From an uncultured Alphaproteobacteria bacterium (GTDB lineage Bacteria > Pseudomonadota > Alphaproteobacteria > Micropepsales > Micropepsaceae): 64,000 nt of DNA. The notes below the pieces were generated by a model. The model worked only from the letters and a program-made list of their open reading frames with translations, made no database searches and was not told where the DNA came from. The stretch spans positions 235,764 through 299,763 of the forward strand of contig CADEFU010000001.1 of assembly GCA_902826695.1 (NCBI GenBank), in the 5' to 3' direction. Made by a program: the position numbers and the translations under genes. Below are positions 7,774 through 15,920 of the stretch, one piece after another; within the stretch, counting starts at the first letter, position 1, and each line of letters opens with the position of its first letter.

Positions 7774-8937
7774 GTGAAGCATGCGATCGCAATTGCTGCA
7801 GGTTTGGTGTTTCTGGCTGTAAGCGTCGCCGCGACCCCGACGACGCGCGAGAGGGCAGTCGCGATCGACAAGGTCGTGATCGCGCCGACGGAGAGCGCGG
7901 ATTTAGAGCGGCTGGTCACCGGGCTCGCGTTTCCGTGGTCGCTTGCGTTCTTGCCGGATGGGGATCTGCTGATCACGGAGAAGTACGCGGGCGTGCGCTT
8001 GGTTCGGAACGGGGTACTCGTTCCCGGGGTTCTGGCGGGTGGGCCGACGAATGTGTTCGCGAAAGAAGACAGCGGGTTTCTTGACGTCGCAGTCGATCCG
8101 GATTTTGAGCGGAACAGGACCGTCTACGTTGCGTTCGCCGAGGGTGACGAGACAGCGAACCACACGGCTGTCTGGAAGGGCGTCTTTGACGGACGCGCAT
8201 TGGCCGGCGGGCGCGTGATTTTCCGCTCGCGGCCGGACAAGGCCGAGCCGAGCCATCCGGGCGGGCGGCTCTTGTTTCTTTCCGACAAGACGTTTCTGCT
8301 GACGATCGGCGACGGTTACAGCTACAAGGCGGCCGCGCAGGATCTGGGATCGCACTTGGGAAAGATCGTGCGATTGACGCGCGATGGCGCAGCCGCGCCG
8401 GACAATCCGTTCGTCGATCGCGCGGGCGCTGCGCCGGAGGTTTGGACCTATGGACATCGCAATCCGCAGGGGCTCGCCCTCGATCCTGCCACCGGCGACA
8501 TCTGGGAGCACGAGCACGGGCCGCGCGGGGGCGATGAGATCAACAGGCTGCGCGCTGGGGCCAACTATGGCTGGCCGGTGGTGACGCACGGGATCGACTA
8601 TGACGGCACGATCATCTCTGATCGAACGTTTGCGCCGGAAATCGAGCGCTCATCGTTCATTTGGATGCCGTCGATTGCGCCCTCAGGGCTTGCGGTCTAT
8701 CGCGGGCGTGCGTTCGCCGATTGGGATGGAAAGCTCTTCGTCGGGGCGCTCGCGGCCCGCAACGTTGTGCGACTACGCATGGGTAAGGACACTGGCTTCT
8801 TCATCGAGGACGAACGCATGTTCGCGCCCCTTAAGAAACGCATTCGCGATGTGCGGGAGGGGCCCGACGGGTTGCTTTACATTCTTACCGACGAGGAACC
8901 GGGCGAACTTCTTCGCGTTCGCCCGAAGCTGAGGTAG
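7774..8937 (+). CDS. PQQ-dependent aldose sugar dehydrogenase-like protein
   Basis: The protein has 387 residues, an N-terminal signal peptide (MKHAIAIAAGLVFLAVSVAA) and a six-bladed beta-propeller of the soluble glucose/aldose dehydrogenase family (YliI/Asd type). Recognisable pieces are FPWSLAFLPDGDLLITEK, GGRLLF, YGHRNPQGLA, WEHEHGPRGGDEIN and NYGWPVV, which line the PQQ site in homologues. It should oxidise aldoses in the periplasm using PQQ. The start is a GTG at 7774. It is divergent from the Lrp-type regulator and meets the helicase gene tail to tail with no gap. Confidence 0.9.
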   Translation: MKHAIAIAAGLVFLAVSVAATPTTRERAVAIDKVVIAPTESADLERLVTGLAFPWSLAFLPDGDLLITEKYAGVRLVRNGVLVPGVLAGGPTNVFAKEDSGFLDVAVDPDFERNRTVYVAFAEGDETANHTAVWKGVFDGRALAGGRVIFRSRPDKAEPSHPGGRLLFLSDKTFLLTIGDGYSYKAAAQDLGSHLGKIVRLTRDGAAAPDNPFVDRAGAAPEVWTYGHRNPQGLALDPATGDIWEHEHGPRGGDEINRLRAGANYGWPVVTHGIDYDGTIISDRTFAPEIERSSFIWMPSIAPSGLAVYRGRAFADWDGKLFVGALAARNVVRLRMGKDTGFFIEDERMFAPLKKRIRDVREGPDGLLYILTDEEPGELLRVRPKLR

Positions 8938-10596
8938 CTACACCGGCTCGCTTTCCTTTTTTCGGCGGAGCAGATGTTGCGGTACGGGGCGTAGCAGGAA
9001 GGCCGGTGTGTTCGGGCCCATGCCTGGACCTGAGGGAGGGCCGTCGTCGCGGTCTTCGCGGCGAGGACGCCTTTCTTGCGCGGGTTTTTCGTGGCGCGGC
9101 TTTTCTGGACGCGGGTGCTCGCGCTTGGGATGTTCGGCTTTTGCAGCTTCTGTCTTCGGCGCATCGTGTTTGCGCGGGTGACGGTCGCGCTGACGGTGTT
9201 CGCCTTCGCGGCGCGGCTGGCGTTCGCGGTGCGGTCTGTCCGCTTGCTTGACCGGTTGTTCGGCGGTTGCGGCCGGTTGCGTCTCGACGGGGGCTGCGGT
9301 AGCGGCGCCGGCATCGACGGGCGCCATGGAGGCGACTTCGTCGTGGTACGGCTTGTCGCCGCCGCGTTGGTGGCGGTCGCGGCCACGGCGTTTGTCGCGG
9401 TCACGGCCGCCGCGGCGTCCATCGCGGTCACCGCGGCTTTCGCCACGGTGGCGGTCCGGCGTCACCTCGATGTCGTTCATTTCCTCGCGCACGAGCGGCA
9501 TGCCGGTCAGCTTTTCGATGGCGCTCAGATACTTGTGATCGCTGGGGCCGGCAAGCATCAGCGCGTTGCCTTCGCGACCGGCGCGGCCGGTACGGCCGAT
9601 GCGGTGGATGTAATCGTCGGCGTGGATCGGCACGTCGAAATTGAAGACGTGGCTCACCGCCGGAATGTCGAGACCGCGCGCGGCGACATCGCTGGCGCAC
9701 AGCAGCTGAACCTGACCGCCGCGGAAGTTTTCCAGCGTCTTGGTGCGCACCGGCTGCGGCAGGTCGCCGTGCAGGGCTGCGACCGAGAAGCCGTGCTTGG
9801 TGAGCGACTTGTAGACGATGTCGACGTCGGTCTTGCGGTTGCAGAAGATAATGCCGTTCGTGATCGTCTCGCGACGGATCAGGCGGCGCAGCGCTTCGCG
9901 CTTCATCTTGTTGTCGTTCGACGGCAAGGCCACGATCTTTTGCGTGATCGTGGTGGCCGCCGTCGCCGGGCGCGAGGCTTCGATACGTTCCGGGTTCGAC
10001 AGGAACTGGTCGGCGAGGCGCGTGATTTCCGGCGGCATCGTTGCCGAGAAGAACAGGGTCTGGCGCGTGAACGGCAGCATCTTGGTGATGCGCTCGATGT
10101 CCGGGATGAAACCCATGTCGAGCATGCGGTCGGCTTCGTCGATGACGAGGATCTGCACGCCGTTGAGCAGAAGCTTGCCGCGTTCGAAGTGGTCGAGCAG
10201 GCGGCCGGGTGTTGCGATCAGCACGTCGACGCCGCGCGTGATCTTCATGTCCTGCTCTTCGTAGGAAACGCCGCCGATTAGCAGCGCCATCGAGAGTTTT
10301 TTGTATTTGCCGTATTTCTCAAAGCTCTCGGCGACTTGCGCCGCGAGTTCGCGGGTGGGTTCCAGGATCAGCGAGCGCGGCATGCGCGCCTTCGCGCGGC
10401 CGGTCGACAGACGCTGCAGCATCGGGAGCGTGAAGCCCGCCGTCTTGCCCGTGCCCGTCTGGGCGATGCCCATGACATCGCGGCCGGCTAAGACCGACGG
10501 GATCGCTTTTTCCTGAATTGGCGTAGGCGTGGTGTAACCGGCTTCCGCGATCGCGCGGAGCAATTCGGCCGAAAGGCCGAGACTTTCAAACGACAT
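8938..10596 (-). CDS. DEAD-box ATP-dependent RNA helicase (RhlE-like)
   Basis: This 552-residue DEAD-box helicase has the Q motif (PTPIQEKAIP), motif I AQTGTGKT (residues 45-52), PTREL, DEAD, SAT, and the C-terminal core motifs ARGLDIP and HRIGRTGRAG. It should unwind RNA duplexes during ribosome assembly or mRNA decay. After the core comes a long low-complexity tail of about 170 residues rich in Arg, Glu, Asp, His and Pro (repeats like RGESRGDRDGRRGGRDRDKR), the usual RNA-binding extension of RhlE-type enzymes. The gene is monocistronic and has a 218-bp upstream gap before the divergent DUF1579-like gene. Confidence 0.93.
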   Translation of the reverse strand: MSFESLGLSAELLRAIAEAGYTTPTPIQEKAIPSVLAGRDVMGIAQTGTGKTAGFTLPMLQRLSTGRAKARMPRSLILEPTRELAAQVAESFEKYGKYKKLSMALLIGGVSYEEQDMKITRGVDVLIATPGRLLDHFERGKLLLNGVQILVIDEADRMLDMGFIPDIERITKMLPFTRQTLFFSATMPPEITRLADQFLSNPERIEASRPATAATTITQKIVALPSNDNKMKREALRRLIRRETITNGIIFCNRKTDVDIVYKSLTKHGFSVAALHGDLPQPVRTKTLENFRGGQVQLLCASDVAARGLDIPAVSHVFNFDVPIHADDYIHRIGRTGRAGREGNALMLAGPSDHKYLSAIEKLTGMPLVREEMNDIEVTPDRHRGESRGDRDGRRGGRDRDKRRGRDRHQRGGDKPYHDEVASMAPVDAGAATAAPVETQPAATAEQPVKQADRPHRERQPRREGEHRQRDRHPRKHDAPKTEAAKAEHPKREHPRPEKPRHEKPAQERRPRREDRDDGPPSGPGMGPNTPAFLLRPVPQHLLRRKKESEPV

Positions 10597-10814
10597 CGAA
10601 CTTCAATTTAACTCCGGCGAGATGGGCTTCTTTGTCTGGCTGGACACGCCTCTCGCCTGAGACAACCCAACCGCGAACGGTGTAGCTCCGCGCCTATGAA
10701 TCGCGCGATCAGCTAATGCACTGCAAAATAATGTGCTTGGCTAAGATGTCAACCAAAGGTGAACAAAGGCTTGCGGGCGAATGCGCTAGGATGCGGGCCA
10801 GCAAAGGGGGGCAC

Positions 10815-11357
10815 ATGCGTAGTATTATTGTCGCAGCATTGGTCGCATCGACTGGTTTGGCCTTCGCCGATGCAGCACCGCCACCGGCGCCGTCAGCACC
10901 CCAAGCGCCGCCGAACTGGGGTTGCCCGGGGGCTGAGTATCAGCAGTTCAACTTCTGGGTCGGCGAGTGGGTCGTCACCTCGACGGCGACGGGCAAGCCC
11001 GCGGGCGAGAACAAGATAGAATTGCTGTCGAAAGGCTGCATCCTGTTCGAAAGTTGGAAGAGCGCGACCGGTGGCTTAGGCCATTCGCTAAACGTGTACG
11101 ACCAAGCAGACGGCAAGTGGCATCAAACGTGGATCGATGCGACCGGCGATCAGGTGCATTACATCGGCGGCTGGCAGAACGGGAAGATGGAATTCCGCGC
11201 CGACGACGTTGCGACGCCGCAGAAGCAGAAGGTCGTCCTTACGATGACGTTCGAGCCGCGCGCCGACGGCTCCGTGCGGCAATCGGGGACGCAGTCGACG
11301 GACGGCGGCAAGACGTTTCAACCGGCGTTCGATTTGATTTATACTCGCAAAAAGTGA
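10815..11357 (+). CDS. Secreted DUF1579-like protein
   Basis: This 180-residue protein has a signal peptide (MRSIIVAALVASTGLAFADA), a Pro/Ala linker and a single beta-rich domain. The domain has the FNFWVGEWVV motif, a later WHQTWID segment and GGWQNGKMEF, a pattern typical of DUF1579-like lipocalin-type proteins. The biochemical role is unknown. The start at 10815 has an AAAGGGGGG ribosome-binding stretch; upstream in-frame ATGs would bury the signal peptide. The fatty acid hydroxylase gene starts 19 bp downstream, so the two may share a transcript. Confidence 0.8.
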   Translation: MRSIIVAALVASTGLAFADAAPPPAPSAPQAPPNWGCPGAEYQQFNFWVGEWVVTSTATGKPAGENKIELLSKGCILFESWKSATGGLGHSLNVYDQADGKWHQTWIDATGDQVHYIGGWQNGKMEFRADDVATPQKQKVVLTMTFEPRADGSVRQSGTQSTDGGKTFQPAFDLIYTRKK

Positions 11358-11376
11358 ACGCAGGCAGAGCGCGCGC

Positions 11377-12183
11377 GTGACCCCGACACTGCAGAGCATC
11401 GCGATTGGGTTTGTGGTTCTCTCGGCGGTGTTCTTTGTGCTGCAGAAGATTTGGCCGTCGGTGCCGGCGCAGAAGACGTTCCGGCGCGGGCTTGTGACGG
11501 ACCTTTTCTATTGGGCGTTCACGCCGCTGGTCACGCGAGCGGTGACGCCGATTGCGGTCGGTATTGCGCTCATTCCGATTGCGATGGCGAACGGGGTTGA
11601 GCTCAAGGACTTGAAGACGCTGGCCGAAGGGCGGGGTGCGCTCGCGGCGCAGCCGTTGTGGGCGCAGGCGATCCAGATTTTGATCATCGGCGACTTCATC
11701 GGGTATTGGACGCATCGCTGGTTCCACGGCGGTTGGCGGTGGCGTTTTCACGCCGTGCATCATTCGTCGGAAGATCTCGACTGGCTGTCGAGCGTTCGCC
11801 TGCATCCGGTGAACGACATGCTTTCGCGCATCGCACAGGCGGTGCCGATTGTGGCGCTCGGCTACAATGCGGGGGCGGTCGCGCTCTACGCGGTGTTCAC
11901 GACGATCTGGGCGATCGCGTTGCATGCGAATTTGAGTTGGACGTTCGGGCCGTTCCGGTACGTCGTCGCGAGTCCGGCGTTCCACCGCTGGCACCACACG
12001 AGCGCCGAAGAAGGGCAGGACAAGAACTTTGCGGGGCTGTTTCCGCTGTGGGACTTGCTGTTCGGCACGTTCTACATGCCCAAGGGGCGTCAACCGGAAG
12101 TGTTCGGCGTCGCCGATCCCGTGCCGAAGGGGTTGATCGGGCAGCTGATCTATCCGTTCCGGCGATCGCGCACGACAGCGTGA
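11377..12183 (+). CDS. Sterol desaturase/fatty acid hydroxylase family membrane protein
   Basis: This 268-residue integral membrane di-iron enzyme carries the histidine clusters of the family: HRWFH, FHAVHHSSEDLDW and FHRWHH near the C-terminus. At least four hydrophobic segments surround them. Relatives hydroxylate or desaturate fatty acids, sterols, carotenoids or alkylglycerols, and the substrate cannot be fixed from sequence. The start is a GTG at 11377, 19 bp after the DUF1579-like gene. Confidence 0.9.
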   Translation: MTPTLQSIAIGFVVLSAVFFVLQKIWPSVPAQKTFRRGLVTDLFYWAFTPLVTRAVTPIAVGIALIPIAMANGVELKDLKTLAEGRGALAAQPLWAQAIQILIIGDFIGYWTHRWFHGGWRWRFHAVHHSSEDLDWLSSVRLHPVNDMLSRIAQAVPIVALGYNAGAVALYAVFTTIWAIALHANLSWTFGPFRYVVASPAFHRWHHTSAEEGQDKNFAGLFPLWDLLFGTFYMPKGRQPEVFGVADPVPKGLIGQLIYPFRRSRTTA

Positions 12184-12219
12184 TTGCTGCAGCGCGCGGC
12201 GGCGCCGTACACTGCGCGC

Positions 12220-12843
12220 ATGACACATGCTCCCATCTCACGCCGCGCGTTGATCGTTGGCGCGTCTTCGCTGGTTGTCGTGCCGCCCGCTCTCGCAGCT
12301 GTTGCGACGCCGCGTCAGACCGAAGGGCCGTTCTATCCGCTAGATTGGTCGGGCGACGCCGACAACGATCTCGTCGTTGTGCGCGGCGAGGCGGCGCGGG
12401 CTCTGGGGCAGGTCGCGCATGTCAGTGGCCGCGTGTTTGACGCGAGCGGTACGCCGGTTCGCGATGCGGCCGTCGAGATTTGGCAATGCGACGCGAACGG
12501 GCGCTATTTGCATCCGGGTGACGCGCCGCTTTTCGGGAGCAAGCGCGATGCAGGGTTCCAGGGTCGCGGGCGCATGATGGCGGGGGGTGATGGGGCTTAT
12601 CGCTTCCGCACGATCCGGCCCGTCGCCTATGGCGGGCGTGCGCCGCACATTCATTTCCGCGTCATGCGCGCAGGGCGCGAGGTGCTGACGACCCAACTCT
12701 ATGTCGCGGGCGATGCGTTGAACGACCGCGACGGCATTTACCGTCGCGAGGCGAACCGCGCGGCGCTGACGGCGGCGTTCGTGCCCGCGAACGGTATCGA
12801 GGCGGGTGCGCTCGCAGCGACGTTTGATATCCGCCTCGGCTAA
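12220..12843 (+). CDS. Exported intradiol ring-cleavage dioxygenase-like protein
   Basis: The 207-residue protein starts with a Tat-like signal (SRRALIVGASSLVVVPPALA) and continues as a protocatechuate 3,4-dioxygenase-type beta fold. The expected Fe(III) ligands can be placed: Tyr in ANGRYLHPGD, Tyr in PVAYGG, and two His in RAPHIHFRV. TEGPFYP and VEIWQCDANG are family signatures. Cytosolic relatives cleave catechols between the hydroxyls; the Tat signal suggests a folded iron protein exported to the periplasm. No ring-degradation genes adjoin it. It overlaps the convergent macrodomain gene by 4 bp at the stop codons. Confidence 0.87.
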   Translation: MTHAPISRRALIVGASSLVVVPPALAAVATPRQTEGPFYPLDWSGDADNDLVVVRGEAARALGQVAHVSGRVFDASGTPVRDAAVEIWQCDANGRYLHPGDAPLFGSKRDAGFQGRGRMMAGGDGAYRFRTIRPVAYGGRAPHIHFRVMRAGREVLTTQLYVAGDALNDRDGIYRREANRAALTAAFVPANGIEAGALAATFDIRLG

Positions 12844-13355
12844 GGCACGCGGCTGAGTGCGGCGCGATAGGCGTCGGCGTCGGTTTGCGAGAAGCAGCAG
12901 AACGTGATTTCCGCGGCGACGTTGGCTTCGGTTGCGAAGGCGCGCGTTGTCGCGATGGCGACCTCGCAGGCACGCGCGATCGGGATGCCGTAGACGCCGG
13001 TGCCGAGGCTCGGGAACGCGATGCTCGCGACACCGTGCTCGGCGGCGAGGCGTAAGCTGTTGCGGTAGCAATTTGCGAGCAGGCGCCAGACATCGGCTTC
13101 TTTATGTTGCGCGTAGACTGGCGCGACGGTGTGGATGACGTGGCGGGCCTTCAGCCTGAAGCCGGGCGTGATGACAGCCTCGCCCGTGGGGCAGCGGCCG
13201 ATCGCCATCATCGCTTTGCCAAGCTCGGGGCCGGCGGCCTTGTTGATCGCGCCGTCGACGCCGCCGCCAGGGATCAACCGGCTGTTGGCGGCATTGACGA
13301 TCGCGTCGACATCGAGCGTTGTGATGTCGGCTTTGATGACGGTGAGTTGCGGCAT
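12840..13355 (-). CDS. Macrodomain protein (YmdB/MacroD-type ADP-ribosyl hydrolase)
   Basis: The whole 171-residue protein is one macrodomain. The ADP-ribose-binding motifs are clear: IVNAANSRLIPGGGVDGAI, the GEAVITPGF strand, and PSLGTGVYGIP. MacroD-type members remove O-acetyl from ADP-ribose and can reverse mono-ADP-ribosylation of proteins. The gene is divergent from an SMC-like ATPase gene with only 50 bp between start codons and convergent with the intradiol-dioxygenase-like gene. It is probably a housekeeping signalling or repair enzyme, although macrodomains also occur in conflict systems. Confidence 0.92.
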   Translation of the reverse strand: MPQLTVIKADITTLDVDAIVNAANSRLIPGGGVDGAINKAAGPELGKAMMAIGRCPTGEAVITPGFRLKARHVIHTVAPVYAQHKEADVWRLLANCYRNSLRLAAEHGVASIAFPSLGTGVYGIPIARACEVAIATTRAFATEANVAAEITFCCFSQTDADAYRAALSRVP

Positions 13356-13405
13356 GGGTAAGCTTATACTTGCCTTTGGTGGAAAGCAGATGGCACGTTC
13401 TGACG

Positions 13406-14560
13406 ATGCTGCTCAAGATCGCCGTCTCAGGGTATCGCTCGCTGCGCAACGTGGTGTTGCCGCTTGAGCGTCTGAATCTGATCACCGGCGCAAATGGCGC
13501 GGGAAAATCCAGTCTCTACAAAGCGATCGGGCTGTTGGCAGCGGCCGCGCAGGGCGGCGTTATTCCGGCACTGGCGGCGGAAGGTGGGCTCGCGTCGACG
13601 CTTTGGGCCGGGCCGGAGGCGATCTCGCAGCGGATGAAGTCGGGCGCGGTGCCCGTTGAGGGCTCGCGGCGGAAGGAGCCGATCAGCTTGAGGCTCGGCT
13701 TTGCGAGCGAGGACTTCGGCTATGCGATCGATCTCGGTTTGCCGCAAGCGCGTGGACGTTCGATGTTCGCCCGCGACCCGGAGATCAAGGTCGAAGCCGT
13801 GTGGGCGGGGGAGACGTTGCGGCCTGCCAATGTGCTCACGCTGCGCAACGGGCCAACCGTCGTTGCGAGCGGGCAAGGGGCGAAGAAGAAAATCGTTCGC
13901 AACGGACTTGCGCCGTTCGAGAGCATGATGATGCAAGCGGTTAGCCCGGCGGACACGCCGGAACTGCTTGAGCTGCGGGAGCGCATGCGCGGGTGGCGCT
14001 TCTACGATCACCTGCGGACCGATCGCGGGGCGCCCGCGCGCTCGCCGCAAGTGGGGACGCGGACGCCGGTTCTTGCCGACGACGGCGCCGATTTAGCGGC
14101 AGCGCTGCAAACGATCGTGGAGATCGGCGACGTGGAGGCGTTGGCCGCCACGGTCGCGGACGCGTTCGCCGGCGGCCGTGTCGATGTCGAGGGTCGTGAT
14201 GGGCTTTTCGAGGTCGCGTTCACGCAGCACGGGCTCTTGCGTCCGCTGCGCGCGGCCGAACTTTCGGATGGCACATTGCGCTATCTGCTGTTGGCGGCCG
14301 CCTTGTTGACGCCCCGACCGCCAACGCTGATGGTGCTGAACGAGCCGGAGACGAGCTTGCACACGGACTTGCTTGCCCCGCTTGCGCGGCTGATCGTGCG
14401 CGCAAGCCAGAGTTCGCAAATCATCGTCGTGACGCATGCGCCCGCACTTGTCGATGCGCTGGCGCAGGCGGGCGCGAAGCGCTTCATGCTGACGAAGGAA
14501 CTCGGCGAGACGTACATCGACGAGGCTGCGTATGTGCGGTGGGAGTGGCCGTCGCGGTAG
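13406..14560 (+). CDS. RecF/SMC-like AAA ATPase (COG4637 type)
   Basis: This 384-residue predicted ATPase of the ABC/SMC-like group has Walker A GANGAGKSS near the N-terminus, an ABC-signature-like LSDGTLRYLLL, Walker B LMVLNEPETSLH and a switch His in VVTHAPALVD. There is a short middle region but no long coiled coil, so it is smaller than RecN or SMC. Similar stand-alone ATPases occur near DNA-repair and defence genes, but no nuclease partner adjoins this one. I start it at the ATG at 13406 (MLLKIAVSGYRSL), which gives the usual N-terminal strand; an in-frame TTG at 13370 is less likely. Confidence 0.85.
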   Translation: MLLKIAVSGYRSLRNVVLPLERLNLITGANGAGKSSLYKAIGLLAAAAQGGVIPALAAEGGLASTLWAGPEAISQRMKSGAVPVEGSRRKEPISLRLGFASEDFGYAIDLGLPQARGRSMFARDPEIKVEAVWAGETLRPANVLTLRNGPTVVASGQGAKKKIVRNGLAPFESMMMQAVSPADTPELLELRERMRGWRFYDHLRTDRGAPARSPQVGTRTPVLADDGADLAAALQTIVEIGDVEALAATVADAFAGGRVDVEGRDGLFEVAFTQHGLLRPLRAAELSDGTLRYLLLAAALLTPRPPTLMVLNEPETSLHTDLLAPLARLIVRASQSSQIIVVTHAPALVDALAQAGAKRFMLTKELGETYIDEAAYVRWEWPSR

Positions 14561-15916
14561 CTAAACGGCCACCGCGTGCTTTGCCGGGGCTTGCGGGTGC
14601 AGGTAAGCGTCGAAGGTGGCGCAGACGAGGCGGACGCCGGCGCGGGCTTGCGGCGGGACGGTGACCCTTGCGCCGTCAATGGTGCAGATACCTTCGGCGA
14701 TGAACGGCTGTAGTGCGTCGAAGGCGGCGCTGAAGTGGGTTGCGCCGGTGCCGTGCGCGGCTGCGATGGCTTCGACGTCGACGGAGAGGTCGCACATCAG
14801 GCGTTCGATGATGGCGCGGCGTAGGCGGTCGTCCGCTGTCAGGGCGCGGCCGCGCGCGGTCGCGAGTTCGCCACTCAGGATCAAGCGGCGGTATTCGGGC
14901 ATGTCGACGACGTTTTGCGCGTAGCCTTGCGGCAGCGAGGAGATCGCCGAGGCGCCGAAGCCGATCAGCGTTGCGGCATCGTCGGTCGTGTAGCCTTGGA
15001 AGTTGCGCCTGAGGCGGCCTTGCGCCAGCGCGACGGCGAGCGGGTCGTCGGCGCGCGCGAAGTGGTCGAGACCGATCGCGACATAGCCGCTTGCCGTGAG
15101 CAGCGCGTGGACGGTTTCGACTTGGGCCACGCGCTCTTCGCCGCCGGGCAGAGCGGCAGCGTCGAGCAGCGCTTGATGGCGCTTCATCTCCGGCACATGG
15201 GCGTAGCCGAAAACGGCGAAGCGCTGCGGGGCCATCGCGACCGCCGCTTCGACCGTGCGTTTGACGTCGTCGATCGATTGATGCGGCAGACCGTACATCA
15301 GGTCGACGTTGAGCGCGGTGATGCCGGCGGCGTGCAGGCGGTCGATCGCGCTTTGCGTCACGTCGAGCGGCTGGATGCGGTTCACGGCGGCTTGCACGCG
15401 CGGGTTTACGTCCTGCACGCCGAGGCTGGCGCGCGTCACGCCCGCCTTGGCGAAGGCGTCGATCGTCGCATCGGTGAGACCGCGTGGGTCGATTTCAACC
15501 GCGAACTCGGCGCCGGGGCGGATGTCGAACAGCGTGTGCAGCGCCTCTGCAATGCGGGCGATGTCGCGGGGTTTAAGAATCGTCGGCGAGCCGCCGCCGA
15601 AGTGGATGTGCGTGACGGGGCGGCGCGACTTGAGCGCGGCCGCCACCATGCCGATCTCGTGCAGGAGTACGTCGGCGTAGGCGGCGACGGGCGTGTAGGT
15701 GTTCACGACGCGCATGTGGCAGCCGCAGAAGAGGCACAGGCTGTCGCAGAACGGGATATGAGCGTAGAGCGAGAGCGGTTCGTCCGCCGGGATCGCTTCC
15801 AACCACTTCTTCACCGTCGTGCCGGTGACGCTTGCGTTGAAGTGCGGCGCGGTCGGGTAGCTCGTGTAGCGCGGCACGCGCGCGGTGGCGAGATCGGTTT
15901 TCACGCGTGTGCTCAT
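14561..15916 (-). CDS. hemN: Oxygen-independent coproporphyrinogen III oxidase
   Basis: This radical-SAM enzyme makes protoporphyrinogen IX from coproporphyrinogen III without oxygen in heme synthesis. The 4Fe-4S motif CDSLCLFCGC (CxxxCxxC plus the following Cys typical of HemN) follows YAHIPF, and the GGGSPT motif binds SAM. The N-terminal PRYTSYPTAPHF matches the HemN family. The start at 15916 gives 451 residues, near the usual length. The ATG lies 4 bp after the stop of the upstream Rieske oxygenase gene, so the two form an operon. Confidence 0.93.
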   Translation of the reverse strand: MSTRVKTDLATARVPRYTSYPTAPHFNASVTGTTVKKWLEAIPADEPLSLYAHIPFCDSLCLFCGCHMRVVNTYTPVAAYADVLLHEIGMVAAALKSRRPVTHIHFGGGSPTILKPRDIARIAEALHTLFDIRPGAEFAVEIDPRGLTDATIDAFAKAGVTRASLGVQDVNPRVQAAVNRIQPLDVTQSAIDRLHAAGITALNVDLMYGLPHQSIDDVKRTVEAAVAMAPQRFAVFGYAHVPEMKRHQALLDAAALPGGEERVAQVETVHALLTASGYVAIGLDHFARADDPLAVALAQGRLRRNFQGYTTDDAATLIGFGASAISSLPQGYAQNVVDMPEYRRLILSGELATARGRALTADDRLRRAIIERLMCDLSVDVEAIAAAHGTGATHFSAAFDALQPFIAEGICTIDGARVTVPPQARAGVRLVCATFDAYLHPQAPAKHAVAV

Positions 15917-15920
15917 CGCG

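Noticed and set aside
12184..12219. An upstream start for the intradiol-dioxygenase-like gene
   Set aside because: It would place 12 unrelated residues ahead of a clean Tat-like signal; the ATG at 12220 fits better.
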